Below, one piece after another: positions 52,992-62,096 of a DNA stretch of 64,000 nt. The stretch lies in the NCBI RefSeq assembly GCF_026016445.1, contig NZ_CP096147.1:188501-252500 (forward strand). The letters are read 5' to 3'. The stretch's first letter is position 1; the number at the start of each line of letters is the position of its first letter. The position numbers were made by a program, and so were the translations under genes. A model generated the notes under the pieces. That model saw nothing but the letters and a program-made list of their open reading frames with translations, was not told the DNA's origin and did no database searches. Source of the DNA: Cognatishimia activa. GTDB lineage: Bacteria > Pseudomonadota > Alphaproteobacteria > Rhodobacterales > Rhodobacteraceae.

Positions 52992-54472
52992 CAGGCTGTC
53001 TCTTCTTTTAAGACTCTGCTGCGAACCCAAGGCCAAAGAAGGAACGCGAGGGTCAGAAGGAAGAAGCCTACCGCTATTGGGTGCTGGAAAAAAGCCCAGA
53101 AGTTTTCTCGAGACAGGACTAGACCCTGACGCAGCCCGACTTCAATGATCGGACTTAAGACATAGCCAATTACGACCGGTGCCAAGGGGAACCCATATAC
53201 ACGGAGCGAGAATCCAAGGAGAGCTGCGCACATGCAGATCACCAAGTCGAACCAACTGTTGTTCACGCTATAAGTACCAACCATGACCAGAACCACAATC
53301 AGGCCCATGAACAAAGGTTCAGGCACGCGCAGAATCCGCGTGAAAGCAGGGGCAAGAATGCGTGCCAGGATCAACATCGAGATATTGGCAAGCAGCAGGC
53401 AAAGCAAAATCGTGTAAACGACGTCGGTGTTTTCTGTGAACAGACGCGGCCCGGGGATGACGCCCTGAATAACCAAAGCGCCCAGCATGACGGCTGTTGA
53501 CGCATCTCCCGGAACACCCAGTGCCAGCGTTGGCACCAATGCACCGCCTGTGGTTGCGTTATTGGCAGACTCAGCCGCGATGATGCCATCTGGCTCGCCG
53601 GTTCCGAACTTCTCACGGTTTGGGGATGTTCGCTTGGCCTCAACATAGCTGACCAAAGCGGCCGCCGTGGCGCCAACGCCAGGCAATGTTCCAATCCATG
53701 TGCCGATCAAGGATGATTTGATCAACAGCCAGATGCGACCTCGCCATTCTGAGAAAGGTGCCAGCGTAAACCCTGCCTTTGTCGAAACCTCTTCTGCCGG
53801 GGTGCGAATGGAAACACGCCACAGCACTTCAGAGAGGGCAAAGATGCCGACCAGCAAAGGCACAATTCCAATTCCAGATGAGAGTTCGAATATTCCAAAA
53901 TCAAACCGAACATCTCCTGCCGCGGGATCCTGGCCAATCGTCGCGATGAACAATCCCAGAAGGCCCGAAAGGATGCCCTTGATCATGTTTCCTTTGGATA
54001 CGGAAATGATGCAGGTGAGGGAGAAGATTCCAAGGGCGAAATATTCTACTGGACCAAAGACCAAGGCGAATTTGGCGAGTGGCGCAGCTGCAAAGAACAG
54101 CACTACAACTGAAATCATTCCGCCCACAAAGGACGCAATCGTAGCCCATCCCAACGCGCGATCCGCGCCGCCTTTTTGTGCCATTGGATAGCCATCAAGC
54201 AAGGTCGCGGCGGATTGAGGCGTGCCAGGTGTGTTCACGAGAATTGCAGAAATCGATCCACCAAAAATCGATGCGCCGTATACCGAAACGAGCAGCCCCA
54301 GACTGGTTGCCTGATCAAGGACAAACGTGAACGGTAGCAGGATCGAAAGTGCCAGAATGGTGCCAAGACCCGGCAGGGCTCCAATGACGATTCCAAGCGC
54401 GGTTCCTCCAAACACAGCCAGGATTGTGGTTGGGGCGGAAACGGCTTGGAGGGCAGCCAGGAAGTGTTCCAT
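52991..54472 (-). CDS. tctA: Tripartite tricarboxylate transporter large subunit TctA 2
   Basis: A 493-residue membrane protein: GALPGLGTILALSILLPFT, YGASIFGGSISAILVNTPGTP and a second PGVGATAAALVSYVEAKR with ESANNATTGGALVPTLALGVPG, the TctA repeat motifs. It is a paralogue of the gene at 44676. It lies between tctB and the epimerase, overlapping the epimerase start by one base. Confidence 0.93.
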   Translation of the reverse strand: MEHFLAALQAVSAPTTILAVFGGTALGIVIGALPGLGTILALSILLPFTFVLDQATSLGLLVSVYGASIFGGSISAILVNTPGTPQSAATLLDGYPMAQKGGADRALGWATIASFVGGMISVVVLFFAAAPLAKFALVFGPVEYFALGIFSLTCIISVSKGNMIKGILSGLLGLFIATIGQDPAAGDVRFDFGIFELSSGIGIVPLLVGIFALSEVLWRVSIRTPAEEVSTKAGFTLAPFSEWRGRIWLLIKSSLIGTWIGTLPGVGATAAALVSYVEAKRTSPNREKFGTGEPDGIIAAESANNATTGGALVPTLALGVPGDASTAVMLGALVIQGVIPGPRLFTENTDVVYTILLCLLLANISMLILARILAPAFTRILRVPEPLFMGLIVVLVMVGTYSVNNSWFDLVICMCAALLGFSLRVYGFPLAPVVIGYVLSPIIEVGLRQGLVLSRENFWAFFQHPIAVGFFLLTLAFLLWPWVRSRVLKEETA

Positions 54473-54497
54473 AAAAGTGAATCCTAGTCGTTAGATT

Positions 54498-54947
54498 TCA
54501 GAACGAAATCGGCATTTCAGGCAGGAAAATGTGGAGGAGGTTGGTGAATATCCACCAGATCGCAGAGGTCCCAACGATGGCAATCAAAGCCACGGTCAGC
54601 CGCGAGCGATAGCCGAGTGCAAATGGGAAACTGCCCAAAAACACCAGAGTGGCTGGGATGAATCCAATCACAAACATGGCTGTGACATACGCTGCGACCA
54701 TTGCCCCACAGAGCAGGCTGCGACTGATCCGAATTTCAGCCAGGGAATGGCGCATTCGACCAAGAGCACTGCCTGCGAGCAGTGTTGCAGAGAAGAGAGT
54801 CATCATCCCAAACAGAATTTGGGGAAACAGCATCGGATTTTGAGATGGGGCCTGCGCCGATTGGCCTGCCATTGAATACACCATCAAAAAGACGGATGCG
54901 GCTAAGAAGCCGCACCCCCCTAGGTTTTCCTTGAGAAAGTTCATCAT
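54498..54947 (-). CDS. tctB: Tripartite tricarboxylate transporter small subunit TctB 2
   Basis: A 149-residue protein with four membrane segments (KENLGGCGFLAASVFLMVY first, NLLHIFLPEM last). Position between tctC and tctA identifies it. Two adjacent ATG codons could start it. Confidence 0.83.
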   Translation of the reverse strand: MMNFLKENLGGCGFLAASVFLMVYSMAGQSAQAPSQNPMLFPQILFGMMTLFSATLLAGSALGRMRHSLAEIRISRSLLCGAMVAAYVTAMFVIGFIPATLVFLGSFPFALGYRSRLTVALIAIVGTSAIWWIFTNLLHIFLPEMPISF

Positions 54948-54969
54948 AGTTTTTCTCGTTTCGCGAAGT

Positions 54970-55938
54970 TTACTTCGCGCTCAGACCCATGCTTTCAAAC
55001 AATTCGCCATTGGATGAGGACATTTCGCGGATGAAGGCTTCGTATTCATCACCGTCTTTGAAGACTGCCGGGATGCCGAGTTTCTCCATGGAATTTGAAT
55101 ATTCTGTAGATTCCACAACGGCACCACAGGAGGACCCCAACGCCGCGCGAATTTCGGGATCAAGACCAGCAGGTGCAACGATCCCGCCCCCAACACCGAC
55201 TTGAACGTCGTAGCCAAGTTCCTTGGCGGTTGGCAGGTCAGGCAGAATTGGCAGACGCTCATCTGTTAGTGAGGCCAGCTTTTTCGCATCTTTCAGGCCA
55301 GCAACCGAAGGGCTAGCGAACATCATGGTCAAATGGCCACCAAGCAACATTGGGGTCGCTTTAGCGTCGCCCGCGCCACCAACGTGAGTCAGCACATTAC
55401 CGCCCAAGAGGGAGTCAAAATACGCGCCAGCCAAGTGTGGGAAAGAACCAACCGCAGGGGATGCCCAAGATAGGGATTCAGGGTCTGCCTTTGCAGCATC
55501 CATCAGCTCGCCAAGGGAGTCATACTCGGAATCAGGTTTTACGTAGACCAGATAGGGTGCGTAAAAAGTGTGGCACACGAAATCAAAGGACTCGATGTTG
55601 TACGGCACTTTGCGCAAGTGAATTTGGTTGGCAATTGGCGCATAGGGAGAGAAAAGGATCGTGTGACCATCCGCCTTCGCTTTAGCAGCCTCGGCTGCAC
55701 CAATGGTGCCACCACCGCCACCTTTGTTAACAACCACGATGTCGACGCCGAGTTTCTTTGATAGCTGATCTGCTGTTACGCGGGCCGCTGTGTCGGTAAG
55801 CCCGCCAGCTCCAAACGGAACGATCATGCGGATCGGCTTATCAGGAAACGCTTGCGCGGCTCCGACCGTCATCATGCATACCGCGCCGGCGACAACGCCG
55901 CGCGCAATTGATTTCAGACTGTTTGATTTGTTGGTCAT
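54970..55938 (-). CDS. tctC: Tripartite tricarboxylate transporter binding protein TctC 2
   Basis: A 322-residue periplasmic binding protein with a signal peptide (RGVVAGAVCMMTVGAAQA, cleaved before FPDKP) and a FPDKPIRMIVPFGAGG start, the TctC/Bug pattern. I chose ATG at 55938, preceded by a GGAG sequence; the frame extends two codons to a TTG. It begins the minus-strand arm controlled by IclR. About 90 bases upstream lies an IclR-type palindrome. Confidence 0.92.
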   Translation of the reverse strand: MTNKSNSLKSIARGVVAGAVCMMTVGAAQAFPDKPIRMIVPFGAGGLTDTAARVTADQLSKKLGVDIVVVNKGGGGGTIGAAEAAKAKADGHTILFSPYAPIANQIHLRKVPYNIESFDFVCHTFYAPYLVYVKPDSEYDSLGELMDAAKADPESLSWASPAVGSFPHLAGAYFDSLLGGNVLTHVGGAGDAKATPMLLGGHLTMMFASPSVAGLKDAKKLASLTDERLPILPDLPTAKELGYDVQVGVGGGIVAPAGLDPEIRAALGSSCGAVVESTEYSNSMEKLGIPAVFKDGDEYEAFIREMSSSNGELFESMGLSAK

Positions 55939-56026
55939 TCCCAATCTCCGTCATTTCAGTTCGATCTCAGTCTGTGAAATCTTCCTTGACGGCACCTCCC
56001 GCTCGCTAAGAAAGCGATCTCACTAA

Positions 56027-56044
56027 TACGAACATATATTCGTA
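56027..56044. promoter_or_regulatory. Candidate IclR operator 1
   Basis: TACGAA-CATATA-TTCGTA, a perfect 6-bp inverted repeat with a 6-bp spacer, 89 bases before tctC. It recurs as AACGAA-TTATAG-TTCGTA at 56994-57011, and both sites are followed by ATAGCG. IclR-family operators are palindromes of this size; binding is inferred. Confidence 0.75.
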
Positions 56045-56137
56045 ATAGCGGAAACAAGTCAAATTTTTTGGTTAGACCAGATAAACATTAGCGCGAAATT
56101 GGATTAAACTCCAACAAAAACAGGATGATCGTGTTGG

Positions 56138-56923
56138 TCAGGCGGATTCATTGTCCGGTGTCCATCCGAGTGCTGCGGATACATTTGCTGCGGAGATGAC
56201 CACTTCTTTGCCCCATTGGCGAATCTTGTCATCGTCTGCCCGGAAGCGTGGGGCGGAGATACCTAGAGCGCCGCGCAACGTGCCGCGAAAATCGCGAATT
56301 GCAGCAGCGACGCAGCGTACGTCAGGATTATTTTCGCCGTTGTCTATGGCGTATCCGCGGTCTCGTATGATTTCGATTTCCTGCCGAAACTCTGCCGCGC
56401 TTCCGATCGTTGTGTCGGTGCGTTTCTCATATTCCATGGAGTTTATGAGCCCTTCAGCTTCGGCGTCATTCATCGAGGCAACAATGGCTTTTCCCATGCT
56501 GGAACAATACATTGGGGAGCGGTCGCCAATAGAAGATCGCATGCTGATTGCCTTCGCGCTTTCTACGCGATCTGCGTAAATTATATGGCCGCCTTCTCTG
56601 GTGGCTGTATGCACATTTTCGCCAGAGAGATCTGAAAGGCGTTTCAGCTCAGAGGCGCCTGCATTGCGAATATCCAGATTGTACCAGGTCTGAAAAGACA
56701 GGCTCGCGAGCCGCATTCCGGAGCGATAGGTGTGTGTGTCAGGGTCAAATTGGACCATGTCTTCGTTTGTTAGGATCGTAAGGAGCCGGTGGCCAGTGCT
56801 CTTTGGAATGTCTGATTGCAGCATGATTTCGCTGAATGTCATCGGTTTTCCGGATCTCGCTAAAAGCTCCAGAATCGCCAGGCTGCGCGTGAGTGTTGTG
56901 CTGTTAAAGGTGCGTTTCGTCAT
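56138..56923 (-). CDS. IclR-family transcriptional regulator
   Basis: A 261-residue IclR protein: an N-terminal winged helix-turn-helix (LTRSLAILELLARSGKPMT, then SDIPKSTGHRLLTIL) and an effector-binding domain (RSSIGDRSPMYCSSMGKAI, DNGENNPDVRCVAAAI). It sits between the two arms of the island, with one operator candidate on each side, so it most likely controls tctCBA-to-ALDH and the flavoprotein-to-crotonase operon. Being minus strand, its promoter is near the second operator. Confidence 0.93.
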   Translation of the reverse strand: MTKRTFNSTTLTRSLAILELLARSGKPMTFSEIMLQSDIPKSTGHRLLTILTNEDMVQFDPDTHTYRSGMRLASLSFQTWYNLDIRNAGASELKRLSDLSGENVHTATREGGHIIYADRVESAKAISMRSSIGDRSPMYCSSMGKAIVASMNDAEAEGLINSMEYEKRTDTTIGSAAEFRQEIEIIRDRGYAIDNGENNPDVRCVAAAIRDFRGTLRGALGISAPRFRADDDKIRQWGKEVVISAANVSAALGWTPDNESA

Positions 56924-56993
56924 TCTTATTGCTCTTTCATACCCCGAGAGGCGGCGGCTTGACTCAGGCTGCCGCGGTGCTATGTTCCGTCAA

Positions 56994-57011
56994 AACGAAT
57001 TATAGTTCGTA
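56994..57011. promoter_or_regulatory. Candidate IclR operator 2
   Basis: AACGAA-TTATAG-TTCGTA, between the iclR start (56923) and the flavoprotein start (57073). It matches the site before tctC including the ATAGCG that follows, and could control both divergent genes. Confidence 0.75.
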
Positions 57012-57072
57012 ATAGCGAAACTGGTAAATGTGCCACTTTTGCTCCAAGTCGATACCATAGCGGACCCAAGTG

Positions 57073-58803
57073 ATGCAAATGCCCCCTGATTTAACAGTAG
57101 AACCAAACCAAAGACTAACGTGCGATGTTGTGGTTGTGGGTGGTGGTGGCGCAGGATTGCGCGCTGCACTAGCTGCATCACACGCAGGTGCGGATGTCAT
57201 CGTCGTCAACAAGGGCAAAGTAACTTCGAGTGGTGCCACGGCTGTTGGCATCGCATCACATGCTGGATTTGCCGTCCCTGATGGGGCGGCTGACCCGACT
57301 GACAACCCTGATACATTCTTTGACGAAGTCATGGATGCGGGTGCCGGCTGCGCCGACCCAAACCTTGTTCGGACGCTCGCAGAGGATGCGGTATCAGCGG
57401 CTGAGAAACTTGAGGCCTTGGGTGTGGAATTTATGTCTGACCCGGAAACCGGAAAAACGCTGGTGAACCAGGGCGACTATGCTAATCGCGCGCGCAATCG
57501 AAAAATTTTTGGACATGGTAAATCGATAACGGTTGGCCTGAAACGCGAGCTTGATGTCACCGATACTCGCTTTCTTGAACATATGACGGTTGCCGATCTG
57601 ACTTACGATGACAACGGAAGGATTTGTGGTGTTCTGTGTCTCTCCCATAATAACGAACTGATTGATATCACCGCCGGCGCCGTGGTGCTCGCAACCGGTG
57701 GCGCTGGTCAGCTTTTCGGCAAGAGTCTGATGCCGACCGACATTATGGGTGACGGTTACGGTTTGGGCCTGAAAGCAGGCGCTCGGCTCGCGAATATGGA
57801 ATTCGTTCAGTGTGGGTTTGGACTGGTTGGTAGTATTCGTGGAATGGTTATGCCCTGGACCTGGTGGCTGGACCTGAAACTCACAGACCGCGAAGGCCGT
57901 TCCATTCTCGATGGCTATGTCCCGGCCGGGAAAACTGAAGCAGACCTATTCCGGGACAAGGCGCGCCATTACCCGTTCTCGACGATTGATTCATCCATGT
58001 GGATCGAAATTGCTGCCAAGAAAGCCTTGGATGAAGGCCGCCTGACAGAAGATGGCTTGATGGACATGGACATGACCCATGTTAAACATTCCGACTTCGA
58101 GCCCGGTACCATCGTTTCCCAGATGTGGCCTTCCACCAAGGATTGGTTCGCAGAGCGCAGAGTCGATGTCACACAGGAGCGCGTGCAAGTGGGCCTCTTT
58201 GGGCACGCAATTAATGGCGGCATCGTCATTTCCCCTGATGGCGAGACAGAGATTGATGGTTTGTTTGCTGTTGGCGAAGCGGCCGCGGGTCCGTATGGCG
58301 CCGATCGGCTAGGCGGGCACATGCTGCTGACCACGCAGGTCTTTGGGGAACGTGCAGGGCGGCGTGCAGCGGAAATCGCTCGGGTTCGTTCGCGTAAGCC
58401 AGGACGACCAAGGGCTGGTCCCAAGTTCAATGAAGCGGGTGCTTCTGTCGATGAAGTTCACGCTCGTATCAAAGCCACAATGGACCGTGATGTTCTCATC
58501 GTTCGCAGCGAGGCAACTTTGGAACGTGCGAGCCGTGAAATGCAAAACATTCGAGACGAGGTTTCAGAGCGCGGACTGGCAGCCAATACCATCAAGCATC
58601 AACACAAAGCGTTCTCCATCGAGAATTTGATCCTTTCAGGACAGGCATTGGTGGCTGCCGCTGCTCAGCGACGTGAAACGCGCGGGACGCATTATCGAGA
58701 AGATTTCCCGCACCAAGATCCAAACTCGGCACGTCCGATATTTGTCACCAATGCAGAAACCGGACCCTTCGCTGCGTTCGGCTCCTATAAAGATAAGAAT
58801 TGA
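57073..58803 (+). CDS. Fumarate-reductase/succinate-dehydrogenase-type flavoprotein 2
   Basis: About 576 residues: FAD loop VVVVGGGGAGLRAALAA (about 19-35), SSGATAVGIASHAG, LATGGAGQLF and a VGEAAAGPYGADRLGG segment. It is a soluble SdhA/FrdA/aspartate oxidase relative without adjacent iron-sulfur subunit. Related in fold to the flavoprotein at 37199, but in a different operon. It starts the IclR-controlled plus-strand arm; several start codons at 57070-57079 are possible. The CoA-transferase follows 7 bases later. A desaturation or reduction of an enoyl or sugar-acid intermediate is plausible. Confidence 0.86.
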   Translation: MQMPPDLTVEPNQRLTCDVVVVGGGGAGLRAALAASHAGADVIVVNKGKVTSSGATAVGIASHAGFAVPDGAADPTDNPDTFFDEVMDAGAGCADPNLVRTLAEDAVSAAEKLEALGVEFMSDPETGKTLVNQGDYANRARNRKIFGHGKSITVGLKRELDVTDTRFLEHMTVADLTYDDNGRICGVLCLSHNNELIDITAGAVVLATGGAGQLFGKSLMPTDIMGDGYGLGLKAGARLANMEFVQCGFGLVGSIRGMVMPWTWWLDLKLTDREGRSILDGYVPAGKTEADLFRDKARHYPFSTIDSSMWIEIAAKKALDEGRLTEDGLMDMDMTHVKHSDFEPGTIVSQMWPSTKDWFAERRVDVTQERVQVGLFGHAINGGIVISPDGETEIDGLFAVGEAAAGPYGADRLGGHMLLTTQVFGERAGRRAAEIARVRSRKPGRPRAGPKFNEAGASVDEVHARIKATMDRDVLIVRSEATLERASREMQNIRDEVSERGLAANTIKHQHKAFSIENLILSGQALVAAAAQRRETRGTHYREDFPHQDPNSARPIFVTNAETGPFAAFGSYKDKN

Positions 58804-58810
58804 GAGACCA

Positions 58811-60412
58811 ATGGCCCGTAAATGTATAACCGCCGCGCAAGCCGCTGAACTGGTTGGTCAAAACGACACTGTTGTTATTCATGGTTCCGGTGGTGTTTTA
58901 GTGCCTGACACAATTTTAAAAGCTGTCGAAGCGCGTTATCTGGAAACACAGGCGCCCGGAAATTTGAAGCTTGTCGTGCCCATCATCCCAGGAACCCGTG
59001 CTGAGATGAATGGGATGAACCGATTTGCGCACAAGGGTATGTTGCGTGAAATTATGGGCACCTGTTTTGACCCCATTCGTCATCCTGAATTGATCCGCAT
59101 GATCAATGACGGTGAAATCGAGGGTTATGAGGCGTCGATCGGCACAATTGTTCACCTTTGTCGTGCAATTGGGTCCAATCAACCAGGTCATTTCACTCGT
59201 GCCGGGCTGGGGTCTTATCTTGATCCACGAGATCAGGGTGGTCGGATGAACGACCGCTCAGACAATCTTCCTGTTCGCGTCGAAGAGGTCGCTGGTCAAG
59301 AATATTTGTTTTACCCGTCTTTCCCAATCGATGTCGCCATTATTCGGGGCAGCACGGCCGATGAAGCGGGTAATATCAGTTTTGAAGATGATCCGAACAC
59401 GCTCGGAGCTGTGGAGTATGCACTGGCAGCGCGGGCGAGCGGAGGCAAAGTCATCGTTCAAGTGAAACGTCTGGCGCGATCTGGTAGTCTGGACCCGCAC
59501 AAGGTGCGCGTCCCTGCGGCCTTAGTTGACCACATTGTGGTTGAACCTTTCCAACAGCAGATTTCCGGGTTCAAACAGGACCCGCTGGCCGGCGTCGACC
59601 CGTTCTTGAATGGTCAACTCCGCATGCCTTTGGACGGTTTGCCGCCAATTCCGCAAACGCCGATGCGTATGGTTCTGCGCCGCGCGGCCTTGGAAATGAA
59701 GCGGGGACAGTCAATCAATCTGGGGCAGGGCATGCCAACCAACTTGCCACGCGTTGCATTGGAAGAAGGGGTACTGGATGACCTGTCATTTAACAATGAA
59801 CATGGTGCTTTCGGCGGTCTGACAGCCGAAGGATATGTTGGAAACTTCCTGCCTGCAGTCAACGTTGAGGCGATCATGGATTCCTCGTTCACGTTCAACT
59901 ACTACGACGGTGGCTGTTTGGATATGACCTACCTCGGCTTTGGTGAGGTTGACCAATATGGCAACATCAACGTCAACCGCTTTGGCAAACTGTGGAATGG
60001 GTCTGGCGGGTTTACCAACATTGTCGAAAAGACCCCGCAGGTGGTGTTTTGTGGCACACTGACGGCGGGCGGGCTGCAGACCGAATTTGTGGACGGCGAG
60101 CTGAAGATCGTTGTCGAAGGCCGTAACAAACGGTTTGTGCCCAAGGTCAGCCATATCTGTTTCAACGGTTCGCGTGCGCACGCAAAAGGCCAAAAAGCGC
60201 TTTATATTACGGAGCGCGCCGTATTCGAGCTGGGGCCTAACGGGATCGAGCTGATTGAAGTCGCCCCAGGCATCGATATCGAAATGCAGATCAAGCCATT
60301 CGTGGATTTTGATCTTCAGGTTTCTGAACATCTGAAACTGATGCCAATGGATGTCTTTAAGGATGTGCCGCTTAACCTTTCGCACCGGTTCGAGAAAACG
60401 GAGGCTGCTTAA
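58811..60412 (+). CDS. Family I CoA-transferase, paralogue of 22703
   Basis: A 533-residue fused CoA-transferase: HGSGGVLVPD glycine loop (about 24-33), SGSLDPHKVRVP, RRAALEMKRGQ, and the catalytic glutamate E330 in NEHGAFGG. The equivalent of E328 in the first copy lies at almost the same position. The annotated longer frame upstream (from 58673) overlaps the flavoprotein, so I start at ATG 58811. The crotonase ATG follows directly after its TAA. The same transferase-crotonase pair occurs in the LacI island. Confidence 0.87.
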   Translation: MARKCITAAQAAELVGQNDTVVIHGSGGVLVPDTILKAVEARYLETQAPGNLKLVVPIIPGTRAEMNGMNRFAHKGMLREIMGTCFDPIRHPELIRMINDGEIEGYEASIGTIVHLCRAIGSNQPGHFTRAGLGSYLDPRDQGGRMNDRSDNLPVRVEEVAGQEYLFYPSFPIDVAIIRGSTADEAGNISFEDDPNTLGAVEYALAARASGGKVIVQVKRLARSGSLDPHKVRVPAALVDHIVVEPFQQQISGFKQDPLAGVDPFLNGQLRMPLDGLPPIPQTPMRMVLRRAALEMKRGQSINLGQGMPTNLPRVALEEGVLDDLSFNNEHGAFGGLTAEGYVGNFLPAVNVEAIMDSSFTFNYYDGGCLDMTYLGFGEVDQYGNINVNRFGKLWNGSGGFTNIVEKTPQVVFCGTLTAGGLQTEFVDGELKIVVEGRNKRFVPKVSHICFNGSRAHAKGQKALYITERAVFELGPNGIELIEVAPGIDIEMQIKPFVDFDLQVSEHLKLMPMDVFKDVPLNLSHRFEKTEAA

Positions 60413-61174
60413 ATGGAGGCCCCGGTTTTTAAAACGCTTCTGGTTGAGGTGCGCGAGGAAGTCGCCCTTGTTACCCTAAACCGCCCTTGGGTCCTGAACG
60501 CGATTTCTACCCAGTGTAACCGAGAGATTATTTCGGCTATCGAATGGGCCGAGGACAATGACGAAGTTAAAGCGGTTATTTTTAACGGCGCGGGACGGGC
60601 TTTTTGCGCGGGCGCCGACGTTAAAGAAATCAGGGAATTCAAAAAGGAGTCCATTCGTCGATATATCGAGCTGGATTTTCGAACAAAGAACGCCGTCGCT
60701 GAATGTCGTAAGCCAACGATTGCTGCCATTCACAGCCATTGCGCTGGTGGCGGGTTCGAACTCGCGCTTGCTTGTGACATTCGGTTTGCAAGCGAGGATG
60801 CCTTGATGTCCTTGCCCGAAGTACGTCTGGGCGCGATGCCGGGTTCCGGTGGATTGCAGCGGTTGGCGCCAATTGTCGGTCTGGGCGTTGCAAAGGAAAT
60901 GGCTTTTACCGGAAAGCCTGTCACTGCCGAACGTGCTGAGCGGATTGGTTTGGTCAATCGAGTAACGACGGCTGAGGTGTTGGAGGCTGAGGCTTTTGAA
61001 TTTGCAAAAGAGCTGACCCAGATCAACCCGATCGCCATTCGCTGCGCAAAAGTGGCTTTGGAACCTGACCCACTGCCAACACGGGGTCAGGTTGGTGTAT
61101 TCCATCAGCTATTTTCAACAGTTATCCGTGACGACCCTTGGTATTCAAATCAGACAAAGAAATTTGGAGCCTAA
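60413..61174 (+). CDS. Enoyl-CoA hydratase/isomerase (crotonase) 2
   Basis: A 253-residue crotonase: AFCAGADVKEI (about 63-73), HCAGGGFELALACD (about 105-118) and PEVRLGAMPGSGGLQRL. ATG directly abuts the CoA-transferase stop, a sign of coupled translation. It probably acts on the CoA thioester made by that transferase. It is a distant paralogue of the crotonase at 24271. Confidence 0.88.
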   Translation: MEAPVFKTLLVEVREEVALVTLNRPWVLNAISTQCNREIISAIEWAEDNDEVKAVIFNGAGRAFCAGADVKEIREFKKESIRRYIELDFRTKNAVAECRKPTIAAIHSHCAGGGFELALACDIRFASEDALMSLPEVRLGAMPGSGGLQRLAPIVGLGVAKEMAFTGKPVTAERAERIGLVNRVTTAEVLEAEAFEFAKELTQINPIAIRCAKVALEPDPLPTRGQVGVFHQLFSTVIRDDPWYSNQTKKFGA

Positions 61175-61351
61175 AATAGATGTTGAAATTGGTCGTAATG
61201 GCGACGGTAGGGGCTGATCTTTCGGCAAGACAACTGAAAAAGGTCGGCACCGGCTGAATAACGGCTCATACTAGGTCTCGTACACTGAACCAGCGATCCC
61301 AGGCGGTACGCTCCGGTACTTTGTCTCGGCGAATGATTTTGGTTCAGCCTA
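61175..61351. other. Gene-less stretch after crotonase 2
   Basis: Only a 25-codon frame (61180-61257, MLKLVVMATVGADL start) is open, with no family similarity that I recognise. An inverted pair CTGAACC (about 61285) / GGTTCAG (about 61342) and a direct repeat CTAGGTC suggest insertion relics. Confidence 0.35.
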
Positions 61352-61450
61352 GGTCAGAATTGCTTGACGTTTGGGTCAGAGTTGAATGACGCGATTTGCG
61401 AATTTCCTGAGGTTTTAAAACTCGATTGAGTCAAAGGTTTGTGACGTTCA
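61352..61450 (+). repeat. Dispersed GTCA/TGAC repeat, copy C
   Basis: GGTCAGAATTGCTTGACG-TTTGG-GTCAGAGTTGAATGACG followed by ATTTGCGAATTTCCTGAGGTTT and GAGTCAAAGGTTTGTGACGTTC. It matches 41383-41475 over about 95 bases with scattered changes. It is the left-end type of the paired repeat described at 41382. Confidence 0.65.
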
Positions 61451-61480
61451 GCAAAAACAAATGTCAGATGTCATATGAAA

Positions 61481-61517
61481 CTACCTTTTGCATCAGGTAG
61501 TGCCTTTTGTTTTTTTC
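61481..61517 (+). terminator. Possible terminator
   Basis: CTACCT-TTTGCATC-AGGTAG followed within 10 bases by a TTTTTTT run. It lies about 310 bases beyond crotonase 2 and could end read-through from that operon, but the stem is short. Confidence 0.4.
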
Positions 61518-61650
61518 AAAAATTCTGCGTCTAAACAAATTTCCGTTCGTGACAATTATTATTGATGAGATCCGCGAGAAACCGGGGTCGCCTAAATCAA
61601 TCCGACACATTCACCCAGAGTATATATCCAGCTGAATTGAAGGTTGAATT

Positions 61651-61887
61651 GTGCTAAGTGCTCTAAATCCAGATGCACGTGCATATTTTTAGAAGGATTT
61701 AGAGACGAAAGAATATTCTGATTATGAACTGGGAATTAGTCGCGCCGCCCAGAAATCGCTATTAGACATTGCGTATGCATCTGAAGACGATCTGGCTATC
61801 GAACAAGCTCTATTCCGTATTACGGAAGCAAGGCGCATGAAAAAGTGCGGGATTTTGGAGTGGTTCAAACTAATCAATGACGAATAG
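61651..61887 (+). pseudogene. Decayed small gene, copy 2
   Basis: A frame from GTG at 61651 (VLSALNPDARAYF) meets TAG at 61690, then continues for 65 codons (KDLETKEYSDYELGIS..., ...LEWFKLINDE) to TAG. The downstream part has normal codon usage and a helical, charged character. The copy at 41768 has a TAG at the same codon. A broken ancestral gene duplicated after breaking explains both; no family recognised. Confidence 0.55.
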
Positions 61888-62096
61888 GATCAGCACTTAA
61901 GGAATAGATCGAAGTATACTCTTCCGAGACGCTAGCTCTAGAAAGTGCACAAATCACGCAAACACAAATTTAGCCGGAATTCGTTTGTTGCAAACGGCCC
62001 AAAGCTGCCGTCTGTCAAAGACGAGACAAATGTCTGCTCACAACCAATTTCGGTCGTTTATCTGGCTTTGATGATGGTTCTTACCAATCCAAATAA

